Positions 48,226 to 56,934 of a DNA stretch of 64,000 nucleotides are shown piece by piece (the first letter of the stretch is position 1; each line of letters begins with the position of its first letter). The position numbers and the translations under genes were made by a program. The stretch comes from an uncultured Serinicoccus sp. (GTDB taxonomy: Bacteria; Actinomycetota; Actinomycetes; Actinomycetales; Dermatophilaceae): NCBI RefSeq assembly GCF_947487915.1, contig NZ_CANKYH010000008.1:62001-126000 (forward strand), written 5' to 3'. Below the pieces are notes generated by a model. The model made no database searches and was not told the origin of the DNA. It saw nothing but the letters and a program-made list of their open reading frames with translations.

Positions 48226-50970
48226 TCACTCTAGTGCGCCTCCCGGCAGCAGGGGCAGGAGACGGTCGCTCCAGGGAAGGGCCACCCGGCGGGTCGGTGG
48301 CAGCGCCGCGAGCAGACCGCGTGTCCGCCGGTCCGTGGCCGCGCCCGGGCGGTGACCGAGCCAGAGGACCGCATCGGCCGCGAGCGCCCGGTCCAGGGCA
48401 CGGGCCACCTCGGCCGGGTCCGCGTCGTCGACCAGGACCAGCCGCTGGTCGACACCGGCCCGGAAGGCGCGGTCCCCACCGCTGATCATGGCCCTGGTGC
48501 TGTCGCTGTCGGCGGGGTGCCACCACGTCACCGCCTCGACCGTGGACCCCGGAGCGCCGGACCCCCCGGTGGCCACCCTGAGCGAGGGGGCGAGGGCGAG
48601 CAGGCCGGCCTCGGCGCCCAGCCCGAGGACCGGCCGGCCGCGCCCGGCGAGCAGCCGGACGTGCGCGGCCAGCCGCTGCGCCGCGTCGACGTCCTGTGCG
48701 GCGGCGTGGGCACGCAGGCCAGGCAACGGGCCCACCCGCCACGGCGTCCCCGGGCCCGAGGGAGGCGTGCGCGCCAGCCGGTCGCCGCCCACCGGCCCCC
48801 CCTCCCCGCTCCCGAGGGCCGCCGCCAGGGCGGGGTCACCCACCAGCGTCGTCCCGTCGGCGCAGAGGCGCAGGTCAGAGGTGGGTAGCGGGTCGGTGAT
48901 CGCCCGACCACCCTCCGGCCCGACCATCACCACGGTCCACGACCCGCACAACGCCGCGGCCCGCTCGGTCGCGGCGGTGAGGCCGGGACCGTGGGCGAGG
49001 AGCCGGTGCAGCAGGTGCGCCACCGCCGCGGCGCCGTCGAGCCCGTCCGGGACGTCCACGGGGTCACCCAGCACGAGCACCCACGCCGAGGCGTCTCCGG
49101 TGACGGCGCGGGGCAGGCCAGGGTGGACCCACAGGCTCAGCCCACGCACCGGCAACGGGTGCTGGCGCAGACCGCCGGGGGGCCGCGCGGCCGACCCGGA
49201 CGGCAGCACGGCGAACGAGCACGCGCCCGCGCCGGACGAGGGGTCGTGAGGGGTGGAGGACCGGTCCGTCCGGACGGTGGCCGCCGTCCCGCCGTGGGGC
49301 CCGGCCGGTGGCGTGGCCCCGAGCCGACGTCGCACCGTCCGGCGCAGCCGCCCCACACCCGCCCGCAGCGGCCCGGGGCGAGGACCACGGGCGGCTCGCG
49401 TGCGGCTCGGGCGGGCGCCGGTGACCCGCGCCTCCCCGGGGAGGTGCCGCACCCCGGCCTCGGCGAGGAGCCGCTCGAACAGCACGCGGTCGTGGCGCAG
49501 CGCGTAGGGCAGGGACAGCATGGTCTCCAGCAGGACGCGGTCGTTGAAGGGCAGCAGGATGCGGTGCCCGAAGTCCCCGTCCACGAACTTCTGCCACCCC
49601 CACCGCCCCATCCGCTGCTCCCAGTAGAGGACGTCGTAGTCGTCGAAGCCCAGCAGCGCGGCCGCGTCCATCGGCACCCGGTCGAGGTAGTCACCGTAGA
49701 GCTCCTCGACGAGGTCGTCTCCGACGTCGGCGCTGTTGCCGAGGTAGAGCTCGGTGAGCCGCCGCGGCGTGAGGACGTGCTCTGGTCGGTGCCGGACGAA
49801 GGTCGTCCCGGTCTCCCCGCCGTTGCTCTGCAGCTGCACGAGGTCGGGGGGCAGGTCGGCCCACATGGCGTGCGCCGCGCCGCGCGAGGGCAGCTGGGGG
49901 GCGTAGGTGCGACGGTGCAGGACGTCGAAGGTCCCGTGCCGGGGAGGCTGTCGCCAGCGCAGGACGCGGTGCGGCAGGCCGAGCGCCCGGGCCGCCTCGC
50001 GGGCCACGGTCACGTCCTCGACGGCGGCGGGGCTGCGGGCGGCGTCCCGGGGGTTGAGGTAGGTGAAGGCGAACCCGTCGGCGGACCGCAGGGCGGGTGC
50101 GGCCACGGCGGCGGTCACCCGGCTGTCCAGCCCGCCGGTGAGGCTGACCGCGGGTCGCCCCAGACCCGCGAGCAACGCGGTGTGCGCGGTGAGGCGCTCC
50201 CGGAACGCGGCATGCACCGCGTCCACGTCCTCGGTCGCCACCCGGGGACGGAAGGGCCAGAACCGCCGCTGCTCGACCTCGAGGCTGTCCGCGTCGAGGC
50301 TCAGCCGCAGCAGCGAGTTGGGGACGAGCGCCTCGACCCCGAGGTATGCCGTGCGCAGCCCGGGCAGGTAGGTGACCCGGCCGGACCTGCGCTCGCGCAG
50401 GAGGTCGAGGAGCTCCAGCGCCCGCTCGTCCCGGTCGAGGCCCAGGGCACCGGCGACGAGCGCGGGCGCGCTCGCGACGGCGGCGCGGCGTGCGGTGCGG
50501 CCCACGTGGACGGGTTGGGTGGCGTGGGTGTCGGGGACGACCAGGAGCTCCACCTGCCCGCCGGCGGCCGCGCGTCCGTCGGCCGCGCCGGTGTCGCCTT
50601 CGGGCGCCGTCTGCCGACCGGCCAGCAGGGTCCAGCGTCCGCCGAGGTCGGCCGCCTCCCGGACCATCGCGTCCGTCCCCCACCGGACCCACGTCGCGGC
50701 GAGCCGTCCCGCGACCACCGTCGGGTCGGTGAGGCCGGCTGCGACGTCCACCGGGTGTCCCAGCAGGACGAGGTCGCGGTCGTGGAGGGGGCCCCGGGCG
50801 TGGCCGAGGACCGTGCGCGGCTGCAGGTGCAGGGTGCTGCCGGGCAGGAGGCCGGGCATCTCGCGCCACCCCCGGCACTCCGGTGGCGCCGATCCCCGGG
50901 CGTCCCCGACGAGCAGGAGGTAGCCGTGCGGGTGGGCCCCGAGCAGGACCGCCGCCTCGTCGACCTGCAC
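48226..50970 (-). CDS. asparagine-synthase-like protein, internally duplicated
   Basis: A 914-residue protein made of two related halves. The first (about 1-530) has a degenerate glutaminase-like part and an ATP-pyrophosphatase domain with SLTGGLDS at 276-283. The second (about 600-914) repeats the same features: VLVLGDPVDV mirrors LVLLGHPVDV, and LLAGRGRPVLGLGAEAG mirrors LLAGLGRPAVSLTGGLD, but its PP-loop is lost. The N-terminal catalytic Cys of glutamine-using enzymes is absent (MQVDE). In sugar loci such proteins amidate uronic acids; here ManNAcA is the likely target. GTG start abuts the wecB stop. Confidence 0.75.
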   Translation of the reverse strand: MQVDEAAVLLGAHPHGYLLLVGDARGSAPPECRGWREMPGLLPGSTLHLQPRTVLGHARGPLHDRDLVLLGHPVDVAAGLTDPTVVAGRLAATWVRWGTDAMVREAADLGGRWTLLAGRQTAPEGDTGAADGRAAAGGQVELLVVPDTHATQPVHVGRTARRAAVASAPALVAGALGLDRDERALELLDLLRERRSGRVTYLPGLRTAYLGVEALVPNSLLRLSLDADSLEVEQRRFWPFRPRVATEDVDAVHAAFRERLTAHTALLAGLGRPAVSLTGGLDSRVTAAVAAPALRSADGFAFTYLNPRDAARSPAAVEDVTVAREAARALGLPHRVLRWRQPPRHGTFDVLHRRTYAPQLPSRGAAHAMWADLPPDLVQLQSNGGETGTTFVRHRPEHVLTPRRLTELYLGNSADVGDDLVEELYGDYLDRVPMDAAALLGFDDYDVLYWEQRMGRWGWQKFVDGDFGHRILLPFNDRVLLETMLSLPYALRHDRVLFERLLAEAGVRHLPGEARVTGARPSRTRAARGPRPGPLRAGVGRLRRTVRRRLGATPPAGPHGGTAATVRTDRSSTPHDPSSGAGACSFAVLPSGSAARPPGGLRQHPLPVRGLSLWVHPGLPRAVTGDASAWVLVLGDPVDVPDGLDGAAAVAHLLHRLLAHGPGLTAATERAAALCGSWTVVMVGPEGGRAITDPLPTSDLRLCADGTTLVGDPALAAALGSGEGGPVGGDRLARTPPSGPGTPWRVGPLPGLRAHAAAQDVDAAQRLAAHVRLLAGRGRPVLGLGAEAGLLALAPSLRVATGGSGAPGSTVEAVTWWHPADSDSTRAMISGGDRAFRAGVDQRLVLVDDADPAEVARALDRALAADAVLWLGHRPGAATDRRTRGLLAALPPTRRVALPWSDRLLPLLPGGALE

Positions 50971-52074
50971 TCAGGCCGCCCCCAGCGACCCGGCCAGCAC
51001 GGCGGCGATCCGCGGACCGGCGTGGCCGTCCCACAGCGGGGGCACCGGCGTGCTCCCGGCGGGTTGCCGCCCCGCGGCCAGGCGGCTCGCCACCGCTGCA
51101 GGGAGCTCGGCGTGGGTGGTCAGGGCATTGGTGCCGTGGGTGATCGTCACCGGCCGCTCGGTGTTGGGCCGCAGGGTGAGGCAGGGCACCCCGAGCACGG
51201 TCGTCTCCTCCTGGACGCCCCCGGAGTCGGTCACCACGACGGACGCGCCCTGCACGAGGGACAGGAAGCCGAGGTAGCCCAGCGGGTCGGCGGGCCGGAT
51301 CCCGGGGTGGTCGAGCAGGCCGACGTCGAGCAGCCGCGGACGGCTGCGCGGGTGCATCGGCAGCACCACCGGGCAGTGGTCGGCCACCTGGTGCAGCGTG
51401 GACACCGCCCGCCGGGCGTGCTCCCGGTCATCGACGTTGCCCGGGCGGTGCAGCGTGGCCACGACGTAGTCGCCCTCCTCGGCCAGCCCGACCTCGCTGC
51501 GTGCCCGCTGCTGGTCCAGCCGCCCCCGGTGACGCAGGAGGGTGTCGATCATCGGGTTGCCCACCAGGTGGACCGTGGCGGGGTCGACCCCCTCCGCACG
51601 CAGGTTGTCGGCCGCGTCGGCGCAGGTCACCAGCAGCAGGTCGCTGAGCCGGTCGGTGACCACCCGGTTGACCTCCTCGGGCATCGTCCGGTCGAAGGAG
51701 CGCAGCCCGGCCTCGACGTGCGCGACCGGGAGGTGCAGCTTGGCGGCCACGAGCGCCGCCGCCACGGTGGAGTTGACGTCGCCGTAGACGACCACCAGGG
51801 CCGGGTGCCGCCTGGTCATGACCTCCTCGAGCCCCACCATGGCCGCGGCCGTCTGCCCCGCGTGGGTGCCGGAGCCGATGCCGAGGTCGACGTCCGGCCG
51901 GGGCAGCCCGAGCTCGGTGAAGAAGACCTGGCTCATCCGGTCGTCGTAGTGCTGCCCGGTGTGCACCAGCAGCTGCTCCACGTCATGGGCACGCAGCGCC
52001 TGGATGACCGGCGCCGCCTTGGGGAAGTTGGGACGGGCGCCCGTGACGTGCAGCACGAGCGGGCGCCCGGTCAC
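50971..52074 (-). CDS. wecB: UDP-N-acetylglucosamine 2-epimerase
   Basis: A 367-residue GT-B-fold epimerase. Landmarks are TGARPNFPKAAPVI (about 11-24), HTGQHYDDRMS, HVEAGLRSFDR, and TDSGGVQEE with PNTERPVT near the C-terminus. It interconverts UDP-GlcNAc and UDP-ManNAc, the first step to N-acetylmannosaminuronic acid. GTG at 52074 overlaps the previous gene's stop. The dehydrogenase for the next step lies in the divergent operon. Confidence 0.93.
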   Translation of the reverse strand: MTGRPLVLHVTGARPNFPKAAPVIQALRAHDVEQLLVHTGQHYDDRMSQVFFTELGLPRPDVDLGIGSGTHAGQTAAAMVGLEEVMTRRHPALVVVYGDVNSTVAAALVAAKLHLPVAHVEAGLRSFDRTMPEEVNRVVTDRLSDLLLVTCADAADNLRAEGVDPATVHLVGNPMIDTLLRHRGRLDQQRARSEVGLAEEGDYVVATLHRPGNVDDREHARRAVSTLHQVADHCPVVLPMHPRSRPRLLDVGLLDHPGIRPADPLGYLGFLSLVQGASVVVTDSGGVQEETTVLGVPCLTLRPNTERPVTITHGTNALTTHAELPAAVASRLAAGRQPAGSTPVPPLWDGHAGPRIAAVLAGSLGAA

Positions 52075-52697
52075 CCTGGCCCCTGTCCCTCGTCCGCGGC
52101 GTGCACCTGGAGCTCGCGCGGCAGCCGCTCGCCCAGCACGCGCAGGAGCCGCTCGTCCGCCGGGATCAGCCCGCCCTCGTCGGCCCGGGCGAGGTGCCAG
52201 AGCTGGTAGTGGTCCACGATGCCGGCCACCCGCCTGGCCACGTGCTCCTCCCAGCCCTCGGGGTCACCGTGCGCACCTCGGGCGAAGACCGCCTGCGGCA
52301 CCACCAGCTCCACCGGGACGTCGTGCCGGCGGGCCGCGCCGAACACCGGGACGTCGAGCACGAAGAGCGGCCGGAAGGACAGCAGCTCGCGCTGCAGGGT
52401 GCACACCTGGTCGACGAGCAGCTCCGCCGCGGCCTCGTCCAACCCGGTCGCGAGGATCCCCACCACCGGCAGCCGGGAGACGTCGGCGCCGCCGACGGCG
52501 CGCCCGGCCCGCATCGGCACGTCGACCTGGCCGGCCCCGTGACGCGGGGCGAAGACGCGCCACGCCAGGTCGGACAGGGTGGCGCTGCGGCGCACCCGGG
52601 GGAGGACCTCCTCCAGCGCCACCCGGTAGCCGGGCAGCCTCCGGGTCCACCGGGCGAGCGTCTGCTGGCGCCGCCGCTGAACCGGGGTGGGGGTCAT
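52071..52697 (-). CDS. unknown protein in the polysaccharide operon
   Basis: A 208-residue protein not recognised. It has a basic N-terminal 25 residues, then an alpha/beta-looking region (LPVVGILATGL, LLSFRPLFVLDVPVFGAAR, PVELVVPQAVF) and a helical C-terminus. No membrane segment or known catalytic motif is seen. Both ends overlap neighbours by GTGA or ATGA, so it is tightly coupled to the glycosyltransferase before it and wecB after it. Confidence 0.7.
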   Translation of the reverse strand: MTPTPVQRRRQQTLARWTRRLPGYRVALEEVLPRVRRSATLSDLAWRVFAPRHGAGQVDVPMRAGRAVGGADVSRLPVVGILATGLDEAAAELLVDQVCTLQRELLSFRPLFVLDVPVFGAARRHDVPVELVVPQAVFARGAHGDPEGWEEHVARRVAGIVDHYQLWHLARADEGGLIPADERLLRVLGERLPRELQVHAADEGQGPG

Positions 52698-53758
52698 GCC
52701 GCGCCCGCCACGGCCAGGATGTGGTCGGCGGCGGCCTGCGCCCCGTTGCCGGGGTCGGCGTCCAGCGCGGCCGCGGCGAGCTCCCCGCCGCGCGCCAGCA
52801 GCTCGTCGACGAGGGGTCCGGCCGCGCCACCCGTGAGGGTGGGGGCGACGAGCGCCCAGCCCTGTCGGGCGGCCTCGCGCGCCCGGGCCTCCTGGTCGTC
52901 GAGCGACGTCTGCCGGTTCGGGACGAGCAGGGTCGGCACCCCGAGCCGCAGGGACTCGTGGAAGGAGTTGTAGCCGGCCGCGGCGACCACGAGGTCGAAG
53001 GCCCGGTAGTGCTCGGACAGCGGGAAGTGCCGCACGAGGTGGACGTCACCGGCATACGCCCGCTCGGCGATCGCGGGGGCGGTGACGCAGACTCCGACGC
53101 CCCGTTCCGTCAGGGCCGCGGCGGCGGCCCCCACCTCGTCATCGGTGTCGTTGATGTTGCCGGCACCCAGCGAGACCAGCGCGAGGGTGCCCTCCGCCGG
53201 CAGACCGAGGGCGGCGCGCGAGGCGGCCCGGGCGTGCGCCTGCCCGGCGTCGACGAGGGTGACCGGCGGGACCCGCAGGACCGCCTCGTCGGGCACCGTG
53301 GCCGTCGCCCCGCGGTCCGCGGCGGCCGACAGGTCGCCGGGCTCGACGACCGCGTCGAACCACGCGGCCTTCTCCAGCTGGTCGGTGTTGCGGCCCGCAC
53401 GCCACATCCCCCGTCGCGACCACACGGCGCGGGTCCGGGAGTGGGCGGCCAGAGCCTCGTCCAGCCCGGAGTAGGGGTGGGTGCCGTCGAAGACCAGCAC
53501 GTCGGGGTCGACCCGGTGCAGGATCTCGCCGACCTGCTCGGCGAAGAGGCGCCGCCACGCCGCCGGGCGCAGGCCGGAGGCACCCTGCGACGCGAGGTAC
53601 TCCCACGGCAACCCCTCGGCCTCCACGACCGGCACCGCCTGCGACAGCGACACCACGTGCCGGCGGACCTCCGGCGGCATCCGGCGCGCGTACGCCAGCA
53701 ACCGCGTCAGGTGGCCCATCCCCGCGCCGTTGCTGGACAGCAGGAGCACCGAGGACAT
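52694..53758 (-). CDS. MurG-like glycosyltransferase
   Basis: A 354-residue GT-B enzyme. It opens SSVLLLSSNGAGMGHLTRLLAYAR, the donor-site half includes LVSLGAGNINDTDDEV, and AAGYNSFHESLRLGVPTLLVPN is the typical MurG/GT28-like nucleotide-sugar site. It probably transfers a HexNAc or uronic residue in polymer assembly. ATG at 53758 is preferred; another in-frame ATG at 53770 is possible. First gene of the minus operon, divergent from the dehydrogenase. Confidence 0.85.
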   Translation of the reverse strand: MSSVLLLSSNGAGMGHLTRLLAYARRMPPEVRRHVVSLSQAVPVVEAEGLPWEYLASQGASGLRPAAWRRLFAEQVGEILHRVDPDVLVFDGTHPYSGLDEALAAHSRTRAVWSRRGMWRAGRNTDQLEKAAWFDAVVEPGDLSAAADRGATATVPDEAVLRVPPVTLVDAGQAHARAASRAALGLPAEGTLALVSLGAGNINDTDDEVGAAAAALTERGVGVCVTAPAIAERAYAGDVHLVRHFPLSEHYRAFDLVVAAAGYNSFHESLRLGVPTLLVPNRQTSLDDQEARAREAARQGWALVAPTLTGGAAGPLVDELLARGGELAAAALDADPGNGAQAAADHILAVAGAA

Positions 53759-53782
53759 ACCGGCGATCATGGCACAGGGCGT

Positions 53783-53788
53783 TATGCT
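53783..53788 (+). promoter_or_regulatory. -10 box of the export operon
   Basis: TATGCT matches TANNNT and lies about 60 bp upstream of the dehydrogenase GTG, leaving room for its AAGGAG ribosome binding site. No clear -35 is seen. Confidence 0.4.
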
Positions 53789-53847
53789 CGGGACGCGCCC
53801 GGCGGGCGCCCCGACCCACCCTCTTGTCGCGAAGGAGACTGGCCACC

Positions 53848-55107
53848 GTGGCTGTCGACGCTGTCATCATCGGCCTGGGATATGTGGGCCTCCCCCTGGC
53901 GCAGGAGGCGACCCGCGCCGGGATGAGGGTCCTGGGTTTCGACATCCACCAGGGCGTGGTGGACGACCTCAACGCGGGCCGGTCGCACGTGGACGACCTG
54001 GCCGACGACGACATCGCCCAGATGCGCGAGGGGGGCTTCGAGGCGACGACGGACGAGGCGCGGATCGCCGAGGCCTCCACGGCGGTGATCTGCGTGCCGA
54101 CGCCGCTGTCCGCGGACGGCGGACCCGACCTGCGGGCGGTGGAGTCGGCGGTCGCGGCGGTGGCCCGCAACCTGCGCCCGGGGATGCTGGTCGTGCTGGA
54201 GTCGACGACCTACCCGGGCACGACCGACGAGGTGGTGCGGCCGGCGCTGGAGGCGGGCGGCCTGGTCGCCGGTCGGGACTTCCACCTGGCCTTCTCCCCG
54301 GAGCGCATCGACCCGGGCAACACCAGCTTCGGTGCCAAGAACACCCCCAAGGTGGTGGGCGGGCACACCCCGGCGTGCAGCGACGCGGCGGCCGCGTTCT
54401 ACGGGACCTTCGTCGACACGGTGGTGCGCACCAAGGGGACCCGCGAGGCCGAGACGGCCAAGCTGCTGGAGAACACCTACCGGCACATCAACATCGCGCT
54501 GGTCAACGAGATGACCCGGTTCTGCCACCAGCTCGGGATCGACCTGTGGGACGTCATCGACGCGGCGAGCTCCAAGCCGTTCGGGTTCCAGGCGTTCTAC
54601 CCCGGACCCGGGGTGGGTGGGCACTGCATCCCGATCGACCCGAACTACTTGTCGCACAACGTGCGCGCCCGACTGGGCTACCCGTTCCGGTTCGTCGAGC
54701 TGGCGCAGGAGATCAACGCCGGTATGCCGTCCTACGTCGTCTCCCGCGCCCAGGACATCCTCAACACCGAGGGCAAGGCGCTCAACGGCTCGAGCGTGCT
54801 CCTGCTGGGGGTGACCTACAAGCCCAACATCGCCGACCAGCGCGAGAGCCCGGCGGTCCCGCTGGCGCGGCAGCTGGCCGCCAAGGGCGCGCAGGTGCTC
54901 TTCCACGACCCGCACGTCCAGGAGTGGCACGCGGTGCCCGAGGCGGAACGGGTGCAGGACGCCGCCGACGCGGCGGCCCAGGCCGACCTGACCATCCTCG
55001 TGCAGAACCACCGCGGCTACGACGTGGACGCCCTCGCCGACGCCTCCCGGACCTTCTTCGACACCCGCGGGGCCGCCACCGGAGGGGAGAAGGTCGTCCG
55101 GCTGTGA
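53848..55107 (+). CDS. UDP-N-acetylhexosamine 6-dehydrogenase (WecC/WbpA-like)
   Basis: A 419-residue nucleotide-sugar dehydrogenase: NAD motif GLGYVGLP (about 8-15), FSPERIDPGN, the LLENTYRHINIALVNE core helix, and the catalytic cysteine in PGVGGHCIPIDP. The sequence is nearer to UDP-GlcNAc/UDP-ManNAc dehydrogenases than to UDP-glucose dehydrogenases. With WecB it should make UDP-ManNAcA. GTG at 53848 has AAGGAG ten bases upstream. The stop overlaps the permease start. Confidence 0.9.
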   Translation: MAVDAVIIGLGYVGLPLAQEATRAGMRVLGFDIHQGVVDDLNAGRSHVDDLADDDIAQMREGGFEATTDEARIAEASTAVICVPTPLSADGGPDLRAVESAVAAVARNLRPGMLVVLESTTYPGTTDEVVRPALEAGGLVAGRDFHLAFSPERIDPGNTSFGAKNTPKVVGGHTPACSDAAAAFYGTFVDTVVRTKGTREAETAKLLENTYRHINIALVNEMTRFCHQLGIDLWDVIDAASSKPFGFQAFYPGPGVGGHCIPIDPNYLSHNVRARLGYPFRFVELAQEINAGMPSYVVSRAQDILNTEGKALNGSSVLLLGVTYKPNIADQRESPAVPLARQLAAKGAQVLFHDPHVQEWHAVPEAERVQDAADAAAQADLTILVQNHRGYDVDALADASRTFFDTRGAATGGEKVVRL

Positions 55108-56018
55108 GCTCCGACCTCGGGCCCGAGCCGCGCCACCAGCCCACGGTGATGCCTCACGCCGAGGCCGCGGAGCTGGCACGCCGCCACGGGATGACGCAGG
55201 TCGCGGTGCGACCCTCGCTGGGCGGCTACCTCCGGGAGATCTGGCGCTACCGCCACCTCATGTGGTCGCTCGCCAAGGGCGAGGTCGTCAGCCAGCACCG
55301 GGACAACTACCTCGGCGTCCTGTGGTCGGTCATCAACCCGATCCTCCTCGGCGTGGCCTACTACCTCATCTTCGGGGTCCTGCTCGGCCTGGACCGCGAC
55401 GTCGACAACTTCGTCGCCTTCCTCACCGTCGGCCTGTTCACCTTCTCCTTCATCTCGGCGACCCTCACCTCCGGGGCGCGTTCCCTGCTCGGCAACGTCG
55501 GGATGATGCGCTCGCTGGCCTTCCCCCGGGTGCTGCTGCCCGTGGTCAAGGTCATCTCCGAGTTCGTCAACAACATCCCGGCCTTCCTCGTGCTCGTGGT
55601 CATCGCCCTCATCACCAAGGAGCCGGTCACCTGGGAGTGGCTGCTCTTCCCGGTGGCGCTGCTCATCGTGGTCGTCATGGGGCTGGGCATCTCCATGCTC
55701 ATCTCCCGCGCCGTGCACGCCGTCCGGGACCTCGCCAACATCGTGCCCCTCATCACCCGGCTGCTGCGCTACGTCTCCGGGGTGTTCTTCTCCATCCAGG
55801 TGCGGTTCGCCAGCATCGACGACGCGCCCCGGTGGGTGGGCCTGCTGCTGGAGTACCAACCGGTCGCGGTGAGCCTCACGCTGGTCCGGGAGACCCTGCT
55901 GCAGGGCTTCGAGCTGCGCTGGCAGACGTGGGCGGTGGCCGCGGGCTGGGCGGTCGTCCTCTTCGTCAGCGGCTTCATCGTCTTCTGGCGCGGGGAGGGG
56001 ACGTATGGCCGTGCCTGA
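55104..56018 (+). CDS. polysaccharide ABC exporter permease (Wzm/TagG-like)
   Basis: A 304-residue ABC-2 permease with an amphipathic cytoplasmic start, SKGE-type segment SLAKGEVVSQHRDNYLGVLWSV and six membrane helices (about 75-95, 105-130, 150-175, 180-205, 215-230 and 275-298). It forms the channel that exports a lipid-linked polymer. GTG at 55104 overlaps the dehydrogenase stop, and its 3' end overlaps the ATPase gene by 14 bp. Confidence 0.9.
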   Translation: MSSDLGPEPRHQPTVMPHAEAAELARRHGMTQVAVRPSLGGYLREIWRYRHLMWSLAKGEVVSQHRDNYLGVLWSVINPILLGVAYYLIFGVLLGLDRDVDNFVAFLTVGLFTFSFISATLTSGARSLLGNVGMMRSLAFPRVLLPVVKVISEFVNNIPAFLVLVVIALITKEPVTWEWLLFPVALLIVVVMGLGISMLISRAVHAVRDLANIVPLITRLLRYVSGVFFSIQVRFASIDDAPRWVGLLLEYQPVAVSLTLVRETLLQGFELRWQTWAVAAGWAVVLFVSGFIVFWRGEGTYGRA

Positions 56019-56934
56019 GGACGCCGGCGCGCGGACCGCCGCGACGCCCGCCGCGGAGGAGGACCGGATCCCCTCGGTCATCGTGTCGCACGTCGACATC
56101 CGCTACCGCATCTACGGCAGCCCGAAGCGCCCGGAGGAGAGCGAGGAGGAGGGCGCCGTGCGCCGCCTCCTCAGCCGGGGCAACCAGGCGGGCCTGGGGG
56201 TGCAGGAGGTGCACGCGGTCAAGGACGTGTCGTTCGTGGCCTACCGCGGGGAGTCGATCGGCATCATCGGCCGCAACGGGTCGGGGAAGTCGACGCTGCT
56301 GCGCTCGGTCGCGGGCCTGGTGCCGCCGAGCAGCGGGACCATCTGGCTCGGGGGCCGCGCCGCCCTGCTGGGCGTCAACGCCGTGCTGCAGAAGAAGCTC
56401 AGCGGCCGCGACAACATCTGGATCGGGGCGCAGGCCCTCGGCCTCACCCCGGCGCAGGTCCGGCGGCGGATGGACGACATCATCGAGTTCGCCGACATCG
56501 GTGACTTCATCGACCTGCCGATGAGCAGCTACTCCAGCGGGATGGCGGCCCGGCTGCGGTTCGCGATCTCGACCGCCGTGGTCCCCGACATCCTCATCGT
56601 GGACGAGGCGCTGGCGACGGGTGACGAGCACTTCCGGGCGAGGGCCACCGAACGCATCGAGCAGATCCGGCAGCAGGCCGGGACGGTCTTCCTCGTCGCG
56701 CACAGCCGCAAGCGGATCAACCAGCTGTGCACGCGGGTGCTGTGGATGGACGACGGACGGCTGCTCGGGGACGGGCGCCCCTCGGTCGTCAACGGCCTCT
56801 ACGGCCGTAAGTACGGCCGGCACCGCCAGGTGTGGAAGGAACGCTACGAGCAGATCGAGCGGGTCATGACCGAGCAGGGCCCGGAGGCGGCCCGCGAGCT
56901 GCTGCGCAGGTGGGAGCCGGAGGGGAACTGGTGA
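56005..56934 (+). CDS. polysaccharide ABC exporter ATPase (Wzt/TagH-like)
   Basis: A 309-residue ATPase: Walker A GRNGSGKST (about 90-98), an unusual signature YSSGMAARL (about 174-182) typical of Wzt/TagH, Walker B ILIVDEALATGD and switch His in VAHSRKR. The long N-terminal part before Walker A is usual. No C-terminal sugar-binding Wzt domain is present, so chain-end recognition must be absent or elsewhere. Pairs with the permease upstream. Confidence 0.93.
   Translation: MAVPEDAGARTAATPAAEEDRIPSVIVSHVDIRYRIYGSPKRPEESEEEGAVRRLLSRGNQAGLGVQEVHAVKDVSFVAYRGESIGIIGRNGSGKSTLLRSVAGLVPPSSGTIWLGGRAALLGVNAVLQKKLSGRDNIWIGAQALGLTPAQVRRRMDDIIEFADIGDFIDLPMSSYSSGMAARLRFAISTAVVPDILIVDEALATGDEHFRARATERIEQIRQQAGTVFLVAHSRKRINQLCTRVLWMDDGRLLGDGRPSVVNGLYGRKYGRHRQVWKERYEQIERVMTEQGPEAARELLRRWEPEGNW

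Noticed and set aside
48991..52209. A 1072-codon plus-strand frame opposite wecB and the asparagine-synthase-like gene
   Set aside because: Its residues are Arg/Gly/Pro/His-rich with no domain, while the other strand shows conserved motifs.
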